Shown here in pieces: positions 53,971 to 63,504 of a stretch of DNA of 64,000 bases (within the stretch, counting starts at the first letter, position 1; each line of letters starts with the position of its first letter). The DNA comes from an uncultured Chitinophagaceae bacterium. GTDB lineage: Bacteria; Bacteroidota; Bacteroidia; Chitinophagales; Chitinophagaceae. The position numbers and the translations under genes are program-made. Below the pieces are notes generated by a model. That model did no database searches. It had not been told where the DNA came from and saw nothing but the letters and a program-made list of their open reading frames with translations. The stretch lies in the NCBI GenBank assembly GCA_937858715.1, contig CALLZY010000148.1, positions 1-64,000 of the forward strand. Direction: 5' to 3'.

Positions 53971-54549
53971 TCAATCGTCATCATCTTTTTCTTTATCCTC
54001 ATGCTTCATACTATCCGGAAGTTGCGTATCCGGTGATTTTGTTCCTGAAGTTTTATCCTCAGTCGTTGTCTTTTCATCATCTTTTTCATTTTCATTTCCA
54101 GAAGCAGCATTTCCACTTTGAAGTTCAGTGTGCCTGATTAACCCGCCAAGATGAGCGGTCTGCGCCATAGTAGCAAATGAGGCAACTGACAGTAAAAGGG
54201 CTGTGGCTGCAACGATTTTTCCAATACCGGTTTTCTTTTGCAGAATCATGCCTGCCAAAGCAATAACGCCGGTTATTGCAATTACGGCCATTGAAATTTT
54301 AGCCATCCCTTCATGTTCTTCAATAGCAGCTTCATTTACACCCGGCAGGTGCTCAACCAGTTCCTCTGTTCCTTCTCCCGTAAAAAATACCGGGATAGTA
54401 AGAGCCGAAGCGGCTATCAGGAAATAAAAAGAAAGCTTTTTGAAATCTTCATTTTTACGGATAAAACCCAATGCAAGAATGAGACCTCCAATTGCTGATA
54501 AAAATAATGGCGCATGGTTTAACGCCAAATGAATTTGTGCTGAATTCAT
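53971..54549 (-). CDS. Four-helix membrane protein, DUF2231-like
   Basis: 192 residues with four membrane segments in the first 130 (HLALNHAPLFLSAIGGLILA first) and a hydrophilic Lys/Asp/Glu/Thr tail of 60 residues ending in DDDD. Conserved-looking His at 7 and 12 (IHLALNH) and later (TAHLGGLIRH) resemble heme-binding membrane proteins of the DUF2231 type, which is a guess. The acidic tail faces one side and may bind metal. First of three minus-strand genes with similar AT-rich gaps. Confidence 0.65.
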   Translation of the reverse strand: MNSAQIHLALNHAPLFLSAIGGLILALGFIRKNEDFKKLSFYFLIAASALTIPVFFTGEGTEELVEHLPGVNEAAIEEHEGMAKISMAVIAITGVIALAGMILQKKTGIGKIVAATALLLSVASFATMAQTAHLGGLIRHTELQSGNAASGNENEKDDEKTTTEDKTSGTKSPDTQLPDSMKHEDKEKDDDD

Positions 54550-54609
54550 CAGTTAAATGTTTTAATTGTTAGAATTAGGATTGAAAAAGTCACTATACGG
54601 TGTACAAGA

Positions 54610-54984
54610 CTATATCCTGGGAGGCCTGAAAATTTCGTTGAATTGCCTGCACGGCATTCCTTCAGGGTGTAATGTGTTTTTTAATGGCAAATAGCGGGTA
54701 ATACTAAAATCAGTTGCAGACTGATAGTTTTTTGAAAGGATATCTATGTGATAAACAGATTCCTGATTTTTAAACGGTAACTGCATATCATCATCATCAT
54801 CATTGTCATCAGGATGGCCGGGCAGATAATGAAGTTTTAAAAAGCCCCCAAAAGATACGTTTTTATCTTCTCTTTTGTGCTCATGAAAATGCGAAAGCAT
54901 CTCCGGAAGTTTTAACAACTGATGGAGTTCTGTGGCACTTATAATGAAAACCACAGCTAAAGTAAAAAGAATGAATTTCTTCAA
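54610..54984 (-). CDS. Small anchored or secreted protein of unknown function
   Basis: 124 residues, starting at TTG 54984; a stop lies a few codons upstream and no ATG precedes the membrane segment. One N-terminal membrane or signal segment, then His/Asp-rich stretches (HFHEHKRED, HPDDNDDDDD) that could bind metal ions, and an end MPCRQFNEIFRPPRI. I do not know its family. The metal-like residues and the ferritin-like transporter next door hint at metal handling. Confidence 0.6.
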   Translation of the reverse strand: MKKFILFTLAVVFIISATELHQLLKLPEMLSHFHEHKREDKNVSFGGFLKLHYLPGHPDDNDDDDDMQLPFKNQESVYHIDILSKNYQSATDFSITRYLPLKNTLHPEGMPCRQFNEIFRPPRI

Positions 54985-55065
54985 AAGTTCAGAGAATTGT
55001 TACCTAATGATAGGGAAATTTTCTGAATTATTCTGATCCGGTAATTTTTTTAACCTTAATTAAAC

Positions 55066-56163
55066 TTAGCCTGTCACAGAAACTCCGATAAGTTTTCCAA
55101 TTCCAAATGTGATAGCTGCAGCTGCAAGTCCGAAAACAACCTGTCTGAATCCGGAGAACCAAATACTTCTTCCTGTAAACAATGTGATGGCTGCTCCAAT
55201 GATAAACAAACCTGCCGCACTTGCTGCCGTACTTACAATTATTGCGGTGGTTCCATTCAAAAACATAAATGGAAATACAGGAATGATTGCCCCGATTGCA
55301 AAAAGGAAGAAGGAATACAGTGCAGCTTCAAATGCGGAACCCTGCAATTCTTCAGCATTAATTCCCAGTTCTTCCTTTACTAAAACTTCGTGTGCATGTT
55401 CCGGGTTTTTAATTATTTCTTCCGCCATCTTTCTTGCATTTTCCTCATCTATACCTTTGGCCCTGTAAATCAATTCCAGTTCTTTCATTTCGTTTTCAGG
55501 ACTGGTTTCCAGTTCTTCCATTTCAATCTGCATCTGATTTTCGTATAATTCCTGCGAACTTTTTACTGAAATCCATTCTCCCAGAGCCATCGACAAAGCC
55601 CCGGCAAGCAGTCCGGCCAAACCTGCCAGCAGAACGCCTTGCTGGCCGTTTGTTGCACCTGCAACACCCATTACCAGGCTGAAGTTTGATACAAGTCCGT
55701 CGTTACCACCAAGTACAGCAGCCCTGAGTGCATTGCCACCCACAGAGCGGTGCTTTGTTTCAAATCTTGCAATAGTACTTCCAGAAACTTTCGATTGCCC
55801 GATAATATTTTGAAGTATGGTGACATGGTTTCTTTCAGTTCCTGTTATAGTTTGCTTTTCTTTCTTTTTTGCATTCAGTACCGAGCCAGCCAAAGTTTTT
55901 TCAGTATCCATTAAAACACCAAGAACGTAATCGTACCCGAAAATTTTCCCAATACGGTTAAGTGTTCTGGCCCTGAAGGAAGGGCGGGGCATTAGGGTTA
56001 CCGGTAAACTCAGCTTATTCAGAAATGCTGTTGCGTGTCCTCTCTCTATCTCACTCATTTGGATAAAGATGCCCGCAACATCTTTGTTTTCTTCATTTGC
56101 AGCAAGCTTTTCATAGAGGTAAGCTGCATCCACTTCAGTTTGAATATTCTTCAGGTTTGCCAT
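55066..56163 (-). CDS. Ferritin-like/VIT1 fusion protein, likely iron or manganese exporter (MbfA type)
   Basis: 365 residues. The first about 130 form a rubrerythrin/ferritin-like helical domain with repeated acidic His/Glu positions (YEKLAANEENK, EIERGHATAF, DTEKTLAGSV). The remaining about 230 form the VIT1/CCC1 transporter with five membrane segments (GGNDGLVSNFSLVMGVAGA, SMALGEWISVKSSQE). The same two-domain order is known in the alphaproteobacterial membrane-bound ferritin MbfA, which exports iron. Direction and metal here are inferred. Confidence 0.8.
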   Translation of the reverse strand: MANLKNIQTEVDAAYLYEKLAANEENKDVAGIFIQMSEIERGHATAFLNKLSLPVTLMPRPSFRARTLNRIGKIFGYDYVLGVLMDTEKTLAGSVLNAKKKEKQTITGTERNHVTILQNIIGQSKVSGSTIARFETKHRSVGGNALRAAVLGGNDGLVSNFSLVMGVAGATNGQQGVLLAGLAGLLAGALSMALGEWISVKSSQELYENQMQIEMEELETSPENEMKELELIYRAKGIDEENARKMAEEIIKNPEHAHEVLVKEELGINAEELQGSAFEAALYSFFLFAIGAIIPVFPFMFLNGTTAIIVSTAASAAGLFIIGAAITLFTGRSIWFSGFRQVVFGLAAAAITFGIGKLIGVSVTG

Positions 56164-56210
56164 ACTAAATCTTTCGGTAAAGGTAAATCAATTTGGGAGG
56201 GACATTAAGA

Positions 56211-56239
56211 TAAATGCCGGTAACAAGTACCGGCATTTA
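56211..56239. terminator. Perfect 12-base hairpin after the subtilase gene
   Basis: TAAATGCCGGTA-ACAAG-TACCGGCATTTA. It lies 19 bases beyond the stop of the minus-strand subtilase gene and 47 bases before the ATG side of the next one. No long T run, so termination may be imperfect. Confidence 0.6.
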
Positions 56240-56258
56240 CAAAGTAGTTTGATTTTTT

Positions 56259-59200
56259 CTACTGCACCAATACTTTTCCGGTTGCAATTTTCTTTCCTGC
56301 TTTGTTGTGCAGTGTAACAATGTATAATCCTCCGCCATGTCTTCTGATGTCAACCGGTATCATCTGGTAAGAAGAGGAAACTGTATTTGTTTTCTGATAG
56401 AGCAAAGCTCCTTTGCTATCAGTAATCGTAAGGGTGTAAACATCATTTGCTGCTTCGTTGTAATAGCTCACAGTAAATTGCCCGTTATTCGGGCTTGGGA
56501 AAATAAAGAGCCTGGAACTTGCCGAGTCGCTGATTACAACAGCATTCGATGTTTTGCTGCAAGGTAAACCTGTGGCATTTGTAACCGTTACAGTATAGCT
56601 TCCAAGGTTATTCAGGTTGATGCCGGTAATTGATGCACTTGTTGCTCCAGGAACGACAGCACTGTTGTTGTGCCAGACATAATTATAGGAACCAGAAGGA
56701 GAAGCCGATGCTGTCAGGCTTGTCTGCAAACCGGGGTACAGGCTTGTATAAGGATCCGCTGAGATTGATACTGTTGGATTGGGACTAACGGAAACCGCCG
56801 TTGCTGATGAAGTTGCCGAACAGCCGCTTGCATTGGTAACGATAACAGAATAATTTCCAGTGGTACTTATGGTAACTGATTGTGAGGTGGCTCCATTGCT
56901 CCATGCCCAGGAACTACCTGCAGAAGCTGTCAGCAGCACACTTCCACCATCACAGAAAGAGGCAGGCCCGCCAGCAGTGATTGTTGCTGTCGGAACCGGA
57001 TTAACTGTAACAGCAGTTGCCGCAGTGGTATTAGTACATCCGCTGTTTACGACAGTAACGGAATAATTGCCAGCACTGTTAACAGTTATTGATTGAGTTG
57101 TTGCCCCGTTGCTCCATGTCCACGAACTGCCTGCAGAGGCAGTCAGCGTAACACTTTGTCCCTGGCAGAAGGTTGTGTTTCCATTTGCAGATACTGATGG
57201 GGCAGGAACCTGAGTGATAGTAAGTGTAACAGGTGTTCTGCTATTGCTTTCGCAGTTAGTACTTGTTTCTTTACTTGCTGCATAGTATGTTACAGTTCCT
57301 ACACTGTTAAGAACAGGATTGGATACAACACTTCCGCCGGTTGATGCACTGTACCAGACAACCGTATAACCGGAAGAAACGCTGGCTACGGCGGTTAATG
57401 TTGGAATACTACCACCTGGGCATACAGCTTGTGATTGATTGCCTCCGCTTGCAGGCGCAGAAATTGAACTGTTGCCAACTGCAACTGCCAAAGTGGAAGG
57501 AGCAGTAGTACAGGCACCGTTTCCAGCCGTTACACTGATGTTGCCGCTTGAACTGCCTGCAGGATAATTAATGGTAACACTTGTTGTGCCTTGTCCGCTG
57601 GCAACAGCAGCACCCGGAGGAGCTGTCCATGTATAGGTAGTTGCACCGCTGACGGCTGAGATATTGTAAGCTACTCCGTTTTGAGTGCCGCAAATCGTAA
57701 TGTTTCCGCTGATTGGCCCAACAGCACCGAGACCGCCTCCGCCATTAGAAGTAGTTACATTAATAGCATTGGCCCTTTCACTTTCAGCCCCTGTTGTATT
57801 GTTTTTAGACCGGATAGTAAACCACATACTTGTATTAGGAGTTAATCCTGTTGCAGTATAAGGAGAGCCGCCAATATTTGCAGCGACAAGTACAAATTCA
57901 CCGGTTGCCGGATCAAGACGATAAATATCATAATGAGTGGCATTAGCAACTGCCGTCCAGTTAAATATTACTTCGCCGGCATTGCAGGTGGTGCCGCTGC
58001 CGTTGAAACCGGTCACTGTACTGAGAATCTTAAATGTATTATCACTTTGGTCAGTTATTGAACCGCTTGTAATTCTTACCCTGGCGGTGGACGTATTTGC
58101 CGAAGGCACAGACCAGTTAAGACGGGTTGTTGCAGCCGCAACAGAACTTGAAATGGTTGTCCATGTAGCTCCGTTATCCAGTGAGTATTCTACAGTTTGA
58201 GCGGATGTAACACCGGCATTTGTCCAGGAAATAACTTGTGTCGTCCCCGGATTCAGCGATTCGCCGCCATTAGGATAAGTTACTTCTATATTTGGCTGTT
58301 CAATATCCCATGTAAGGGCATAATCCTGCGTGGGGCCAGTGGTGACAGCCTCGCCAGCTACACGAAGAGTATAAGTGCCAGCTGCGGGATTGTTTATTGT
58401 TACCTGTTCGATATTGCTGATATTATCATCGGCCTGTGTGGCATTATTAGCCGGACTGTTAGGATTGAGTATCCATGGCAAAGCAGCGTTTGATGATGGG
58501 TCTATAACCCGCAGGTCAAGGTTGTTCACCAATGCTAATGCTGCATTGGCGGCTGCTGCCGGATCATTCCAGGTAAGCATCACCCTTAAACGGGCAGCAC
58601 CAGCGGGAACATTTATTGTAATATCATTTGTTCCGCCTGTACCAACTGAGTTCAGCGTATATCGGTTTTCTTCTAAAATTCTTACAGCACTTAGTGCATT
58701 GATACATCCAAAACCAAATTTGTAATCTGGTCCGGGATTACCTAAATCTTTTGCTGTATTACAAACCGTATTCTTGATTAAAGTTGAAGGTGGCAGTACA
58801 TTTCCGTTTAGTTGTTTATATCGTTGTGCAAGCAAAGCTACTGTACCTGTAATGCCAGGTGTGGCCATAGAAGTTCCGGAAATTGTGCCATAAGAATTTA
58901 ACGGAGTATAAGTAGAGAAAACGCCATCACCCATCGCACTTATTTCGGGCTTTACCCTGCCATCATGTACCGGGCCAAAACTGCTATAGCTGGTCATAGC
59001 TTCAAAACCTGTAACTGCTGCAACAACCACATTGTTCTTAGCGGCTTTGCCAGTGCCGGTAATTGTCAGCCAGCCGCTGGCACAGGAAGTTTGTGCATTT
59101 CCTGCTGAATGACAATGCAGGTGATATGGAAAATTATTGAGATTGATATCTGTATTCCTTGCTCTCAGTGAATACGAAGCTGAAGCACCGGTTAAGGAGC

Positions 59201-60206
59201 ACTGAACACCCAATCCGTCATGGTAGGAGTGATTGCTGGAGATAAGAGTCTTTGCAGGAATCTCAGTTGCCATCCTTACCTGTACATCTCCTGAGAAACC
59301 ATAGTAAGAATAAAGTGTTGCATTCGGTGCCATTCCCTTTGCAATTGGGTTGATGATACCCTTTCCTCCAACTGTTCCCGAAACATGTGTGCCATGACTC
59401 CCGGCAGTGCCTGCGTCAACATTTATCATTCGCCCTGTTGGCAAAAAGTCAAGGTGCTGGCTGGCAATTTCATCAAAAATGCCAATGTTCATTCCATCTC
59501 CTTTCAGGTTTCTTACTCCGTCTTGTAACACATTTGCTTTATGGAGAGTTCTGCCAGGCAGATTTTCCGGTTGATTGGGCGGGTCAATGAATTCAAGCCA
59601 CTGAACAAATGGTAAATCTGCCAGCTGGCGAACCTTATCTTTTGGCACACGTACGATGAAATTGCGGAACATGGCATGTTCTTCTACGATGCTTGCACCA
59701 GTCGCTGCAATAGCTGAAGTAACCTGTGAACGGTTCAGTAATTCATACGTAAGAATGGTTACATCAACAAAGCCCTGTTGCTTGATTGCATGGCTCAATG
59801 CATTCCCGTTCAGCACATCCGAAAAGGCTTTTTGCTCCGGACTAAATGTAAGTACACTTCTTGCCGATGAAGACTGCAAAGAAGCCATATTGAAATTCTG
59901 ACTCAATACTGCTGTGTAGGCATTATAAGGCAAATAGTCTTTTAGTTCAATACCAGCGGCTTTCAGTCTGTCTTTTTCAGCCTGTGAGGGTAAAATTGAA
60001 AACTGGACTACGACATAATGCTTTCCGTCAAAAGTGCTTCGGGAGAAAACATCAGATTGTTTGGTAAGCTGACTGATATTTTCAACCGGTACAACTTTGC
60101 CTGTGGTAAGCATCAGTGAGCGGCTGTCATCAGTCTGGCCATAAATAATCGTTGGAAAAACAAGTAAAAGCAGCAGTCTGAAAATCCGGGTAAAAGTATG
60201 GGTCAT
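56259..60206 (-). CDS. Secreted S8 subtilase with type A T9SS sorting domain
   Basis: 1315 residues from the ATG at 60206; a further ATG upstream would add 14. Signal peptide to IIYGQ, a propeptide-like region, then the S8 domain: Asp245 in IGIFDEIAS, His271 in GSHGTHVSGTV, Asn370 in HSAGN, Ser446 in GTSMATPG. A pre-peptidase-type domain and one fibronectin type III-like domain (FNWTAVANATHYDIYRL) follow, then several Ig/PKD-like repeats (ASAGSSWTWSNGATTQS occurs as near copies). The end, SRLFIFPSPNNGQFTVSYYN, is a type A sorting signal for type IX secretion, with a lysine-rich tail. It is a surface or released protease. The Asp motif differs from the usual DTG. Confidence 0.9.
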   Translation of the reverse strand: MTHTFTRIFRLLLLLVFPTIIYGQTDDSRSLMLTTGKVVPVENISQLTKQSDVFSRSTFDGKHYVVVQFSILPSQAEKDRLKAAGIELKDYLPYNAYTAVLSQNFNMASLQSSSARSVLTFSPEQKAFSDVLNGNALSHAIKQQGFVDVTILTYELLNRSQVTSAIAATGASIVEEHAMFRNFIVRVPKDKVRQLADLPFVQWLEFIDPPNQPENLPGRTLHKANVLQDGVRNLKGDGMNIGIFDEIASQHLDFLPTGRMINVDAGTAGSHGTHVSGTVGGKGIINPIAKGMAPNATLYSYYGFSGDVQVRMATEIPAKTLISSNHSYHDGLGVQCSLTGASASYSLRARNTDINLNNFPYHLHCHSAGNAQTSCASGWLTITGTGKAAKNNVVVAAVTGFEAMTSYSSFGPVHDGRVKPEISAMGDGVFSTYTPLNSYGTISGTSMATPGITGTVALLAQRYKQLNGNVLPPSTLIKNTVCNTAKDLGNPGPDYKFGFGCINALSAVRILEENRYTLNSVGTGGTNDITINVPAGAARLRVMLTWNDPAAAANAALALVNNLDLRVIDPSSNAALPWILNPNSPANNATQADDNISNIEQVTINNPAAGTYTLRVAGEAVTTGPTQDYALTWDIEQPNIEVTYPNGGESLNPGTTQVISWTNAGVTSAQTVEYSLDNGATWTTISSSVAAATTRLNWSVPSANTSTARVRITSGSITDQSDNTFKILSTVTGFNGSGTTCNAGEVIFNWTAVANATHYDIYRLDPATGEFVLVAANIGGSPYTATGLTPNTSMWFTIRSKNNTTGAESERANAINVTTSNGGGGLGAVGPISGNITICGTQNGVAYNISAVSGATTYTWTAPPGAAVASGQGTTSVTINYPAGSSSGNISVTAGNGACTTAPSTLAVAVGNSSISAPASGGNQSQAVCPGGSIPTLTAVASVSSGYTVVWYSASTGGSVVSNPVLNSVGTVTYYAASKETSTNCESNSRTPVTLTITQVPAPSVSANGNTTFCQGQSVTLTASAGSSWTWSNGATTQSITVNSAGNYSVTVVNSGCTNTTAATAVTVNPVPTATITAGGPASFCDGGSVLLTASAGSSWAWSNGATSQSVTISTTGNYSVIVTNASGCSATSSATAVSVSPNPTVSISADPYTSLYPGLQTSLTASASPSGSYNYVWHNNSAVVPGATSASITGINLNNLGSYTVTVTNATGLPCSKTSNAVVISDSASSRLFIFPSPNNGQFTVSYYNEAANDVYTLTITDSKGALLYQKTNTVSSSYQMIPVDIRRHGGGLYIVTLHNKAGKKIATGKVLVQ

Positions 60207-60341
60207 AGTTGTTGATTTGCAGACGGGAAAATACAGATAAACAGTCAAAAAATGGGATGGAGTTAACTAAAAAAGCAACATAGCTCAGGCCAGTTAAGTA
60301 TATCTAACTCACTACCTTTAGACTTCATAAGTCTTAAAAGC

Positions 60342-61847
60342 ATGATACCCAAAGATTCAAGTATTGAAGAGATTAATAAAGCCATGGAAAACTCATGGCA
60401 GGCCTTTCACTTATTTCGTAAGAAATCATTAAACCAAAGGGCAGATTTCTTGAGGGCCATTGCCGGTGAAATTGAAGCAACAGGCAGCAAACTCATTCAT
60501 ATTGCCATGCAGGAAACCAATCTTGCGGAAGGAAGACTGAAGAATGAAAAAGCCAGAACGATATTTCAGTTGAAAAACTTTGCCGACGCCTGCGAAAAAG
60601 GCAACTGGCTTGAAGCAAGAATTGACACTGCTTTCCCGGAAAGAAACCCGCCGAAGCCTGATATACGAAAAATGAATGTTCCTGTTGGGCCGGTGGTGGT
60701 TTTTGGGGCCAGCAATTTTCCGTTTGCATACTCAACAGCAGGCGGAGATACGGCCAGTGCATTCGCCGCCGGTTGTCCGGTGGTGGTAAAGGCGCATCCG
60801 GCACATTATCAAACTTCACTGATGGTGGCCGGTGCTATTTTGGAGGCTGCCCGTAAAACTGATATGCCGGAAGGAGTGTTTGCACATATTGCCGGTGCTT
60901 CTTTTGAGGTTGGTAAAACCCTTGTAACGCATCCGCATACAAAAGCAGTTGGCTTCACAGGTTCATTTGCCGGAGGAAAGCAACTTTTTGACTGGGCCAG
61001 CCAGCGGCAGGAGCCGATACCTGTCTTTGCCGAGATGGGCAGTGTAAACCCGGTGTTTTTGCTTCCTGAAAAACTGGCTGCCGGGGCAAAAGATATTGCT
61101 GCAATGTATGCAGCATCTGTTACCCTGAGTGTCGGGCAGTTCTGCACTAATCCCGGATTGATAATTGGGATGGAAGGCGAAGCGTTGCAGCAGTTTCTTC
61201 ATGACCTGGGCAAAGCCATTCAAAAAACAGAGCCGGAAAAAATGCTTCACATCGGAATTGCTGGTGCGTATGCAGAGAGAAGGGAAGCAGCATTGATGCA
61301 GGAAAATGTTCACCTGGTGGCTGAATCGGTTCACCCGGTTGACCAGGCAGGGATAAAAGCATTGCCTACTGTTGCCACAGTGAATGCAAAAACGTTTTTG
61401 GCCAACCCTCTTTTACATAAAGAAGTATTTGGTCCTTACTCATTGGTCATCCGCTGTGCTGATGGCAATGAAATGCTGGAAGTGGCCAGGCATCTTGAAG
61501 GGCAGCTAACAGCAACAATTATGGCAACGGAAGCTGACGTCAGAAATAATAACGAATTGGTGGAGGCCATAAAAAATATTTGCGGCAGGCTGATTTTAAA
61601 CGGTGTGCCAACCGGGGTAGAAGTATGTGATGCCATGCAGCACGGAGGGCCATATCCGGCAACTACAGATTCCAGGTTTACAGCAGTGGGTGCTGATGCC
61701 ATCAGGCGTTTTGTAAGACCCGTTGCTTTTCAAAACTGGCCGGATAGTTTATTGCCTGATGAGCTGAAGAATAATAATCCTTTGGGAATATGGAGAATGG
61801 TGGATGGTGAGTGGATTAACCGGGAACTGAAAGTTGAAAATGGATAA
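60342..61847 (+). CDS. NADP-dependent aldehyde dehydrogenase, 2,5-dioxovalerate dehydrogenase type
   Basis: 501 residues. The catalytic Cys268 is in VGQFCTNPGL and the general base Glu231 in FAEMGSVNP. The NAD(P) fold lies around 110-210 (VVVFGASNFPFAYSTAGGD, GFTGSFAGG). The sequence matches the alpha-ketoglutaric semialdehyde (2,5-dioxopentanoate) dehydrogenase subgroup, which takes part in pentose, glucarate or hydroxyproline breakdown. No such pathway genes are next to it, so the natural substrate is not settled. Confidence 0.85.
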   Translation: MIPKDSSIEEINKAMENSWQAFHLFRKKSLNQRADFLRAIAGEIEATGSKLIHIAMQETNLAEGRLKNEKARTIFQLKNFADACEKGNWLEARIDTAFPERNPPKPDIRKMNVPVGPVVVFGASNFPFAYSTAGGDTASAFAAGCPVVVKAHPAHYQTSLMVAGAILEAARKTDMPEGVFAHIAGASFEVGKTLVTHPHTKAVGFTGSFAGGKQLFDWASQRQEPIPVFAEMGSVNPVFLLPEKLAAGAKDIAAMYAASVTLSVGQFCTNPGLIIGMEGEALQQFLHDLGKAIQKTEPEKMLHIGIAGAYAERREAALMQENVHLVAESVHPVDQAGIKALPTVATVNAKTFLANPLLHKEVFGPYSLVIRCADGNEMLEVARHLEGQLTATIMATEADVRNNNELVEAIKNICGRLILNGVPTGVEVCDAMQHGGPYPATTDSRFTAVGADAIRRFVRPVAFQNWPDSLLPDELKNNNPLGIWRMVDGEWINRELKVENG

Positions 61848-61892
61848 TGAGGCAGAAAGGCTACATTTGCCGCCATTTTTAAAACAAGAATA

Positions 61893-62474
61893 ATGAAACA
61901 GGAAGAATTGCTGGTAAAACGCAGTGGCAACAAATGTGAGTTGTGCGGGGCTGCCGATAACCTGAAAGTGTATGAAGTGCCGCCTGCCACCGGCAATATG
62001 GATGATGCCATATTGATTTGTCCCAAATGCCTGGCCCAAATCGAAAAGAAAGAAGAACTGGATAACAGTCACTGGCAATGCCTTACCACCAGTATGTGGA
62101 GCGAGGTTCCTGCAGTGCAGGTAATGGCCTGGCGGATGCTTAACAGGCTGAGAAATGAAAGCTGGGCTGCTGAGCAGCTTGATATGTTATATCTCGATGA
62201 TGATAAATTGGCCTGGGCAAAAGCCAGCGGTGACCATGAAAATGATGCCTCTGTTGACTTGCACAAGGATTGCTACGGCGCTGTTTTGCAAAATGGCGAT
62301 AATGTGGTGCTTACCAAATCGCTGGATGTAAAAGGCTCAACCGTAAATGCGAAAGTGGGTACTGTTATCCGCAATATCCGTTTGGTGGCCGGTAATACAG
62401 AACAAATTGAAGGCAGGATAGAAGGGCAACAAATTGTGGTGCTTACGAAGTATTTAAGGAAGCAGGGCGGATAA
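61893..62474 (+). CDS. PhnA-family zinc-ribbon protein (YjdM-like)
   Basis: 193 residues. An N-terminal zinc ribbon (CELCG and CPKC, about 16-50) and a C-terminal PhnA domain (KDCYGAVLQNGDNVVLTKSL, LVKGSS-like LDVKGSTVNAKVGTVIRNIR). Although named after phosphonate operons, this family is broadly spread and not shown to act on phosphonates; no phn genes are near. Its function is unknown. TACATTTG at 61861-61868 is a good -7 promoter match. Confidence 0.82.
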   Translation: MKQEELLVKRSGNKCELCGAADNLKVYEVPPATGNMDDAILICPKCLAQIEKKEELDNSHWQCLTTSMWSEVPAVQVMAWRMLNRLRNESWAAEQLDMLYLDDDKLAWAKASGDHENDASVDLHKDCYGAVLQNGDNVVLTKSLDVKGSTVNAKVGTVIRNIRLVAGNTEQIEGRIEGQQIVVLTKYLRKQGG

Positions 62475-62527
62475 AAATAACCGATTAACTGCCGAATTCC
62501 TTCACGGATAAAATAAATTACCTTTAC

Positions 62528-62893
62528 AAAGCTACAAGCTGGGTTATCGTCACGCCTTAGGCGTGAAGGAAAGTCCGGACAGCACAGAGCAATGCACCCT
62601 GTGACAAGCAGGGCTTCCGCACAGCGGAAAGAGAAAGTGCCACAGAAAATAACTACTCTGCTTTATGCGGAGAAAAGGTGAAAATGTGAGGTAAGAGCTC
62701 ACGGTTTGCATGAGCAATCATGCTTACGGGTAAACCTTGCATGCTGAAATGCCACATAGGTCAGTGCCTGAGGGCGGCTCGTCCGATACTGATGGGTAGG
62801 CAGATTGATTCCGGCGGGCAACTGCCGGAACAGATAAATGATAGCCATCCCGCAAAACGGGAAACAGAATCCGGCTTACAGGCTTGTAGCTTT
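62528..62893 (+). ncRNA. rnpB: RNase P RNA
   Basis: About 366 bases. The P1 helix is exact: AAAGCTACAAGC (62528-62539) with GCTTGTAGCTTT (62882-62893). The universal cores are present: GGAAAGTCCGGAC (62568-62580) and ACAGAATCCGGCTTAC (62864-62879), which together make P4. GTGCCACAGAAA (about 62637) and a GGGTAAACC near 62730 fit the usual internal loops. This is the catalytic RNA that matures the 5' ends of tRNAs. TACCTTTA (62519-62526) resembles a -7 element just upstream. Confidence 0.95.
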
Positions 62894-62913
62894 TTTATTA
62901 AGAAAATAATCAT

Positions 62914-63504
62914 ATGCTCAGAGTTTGTCTTTTATTCTTTCTTTTTCCGATTGCCGCATCTTCGCAATCTGCAAAACTTAATTTTGAGAAGGTAGAAATT
63001 GCCAGGTACCAATTCAATTCGGCTTATTCTGATGTTAAGGATAAAGCAGATGTTGTTTTGTATTGTCATGTGAACAAATCTGGTATTGCCAGTTTGCAAT
63101 TTGAGGATGGGGACACTTTGAAAATTTGTTCTTATAAATTACCTGATTCTGTGATAACGATTGTGAATACTTTTCTTTCAGACAAAAAGAAATTGTCTGA
63201 TTGGTATGAAGAAGGAATGCCGGAAGAAGGGGTAATCTATGGCTCACCTGAGTATAAATACTTCAAAATTGTAAATAGTGGTGCAGAGACTCAATCGGTT
63301 TGTTATATTGATGATTTTATGACAGAAGATTTTAAGAATTTCCTATTTGATTTATTCACTGGGTATGAAGAAGCAACGCCTCTTAAAGGCATGAAAAAAA
63401 TAGTAACAGGAGCCGTTATAAAAGAAATAACAGAAAAACACATCAGGACAAAAGTTCTGGCGACAACAAGTCACCCCCCGCCATTAAGGCAAACAATCAA
63501 TTAA
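62914..63504 (+). CDS. Secreted protein of unknown function
   Basis: 196 residues with a signal peptide ending in IAASSQ. The body is soluble with no clear motif. It begins 20 bases after rnpB on the same strand and ends 8 bases into the convergent CPBP gene. It may be read from the rnpB promoter or have its own. No function assigned. Confidence 0.6.
   Translation: MLRVCLLFFLFPIAASSQSAKLNFEKVEIARYQFNSAYSDVKDKADVVLYCHVNKSGIASLQFEDGDTLKICSYKLPDSVITIVNTFLSDKKKLSDWYEEGMPEEGVIYGSPEYKYFKIVNSGAETQSVCYIDDFMTEDFKNFLFDLFTGYEEATPLKGMKKIVTGAVIKEITEKHIRTKVLATTSHPPPLRQTIN

Noticed and set aside
53329..53974. Long minus-strand frames opposite the Lys-rich gene
   Set aside because: They mirror the Lys/Ala repeats as Phe/Leu/Gly-rich text, a usual shadow of such genes.
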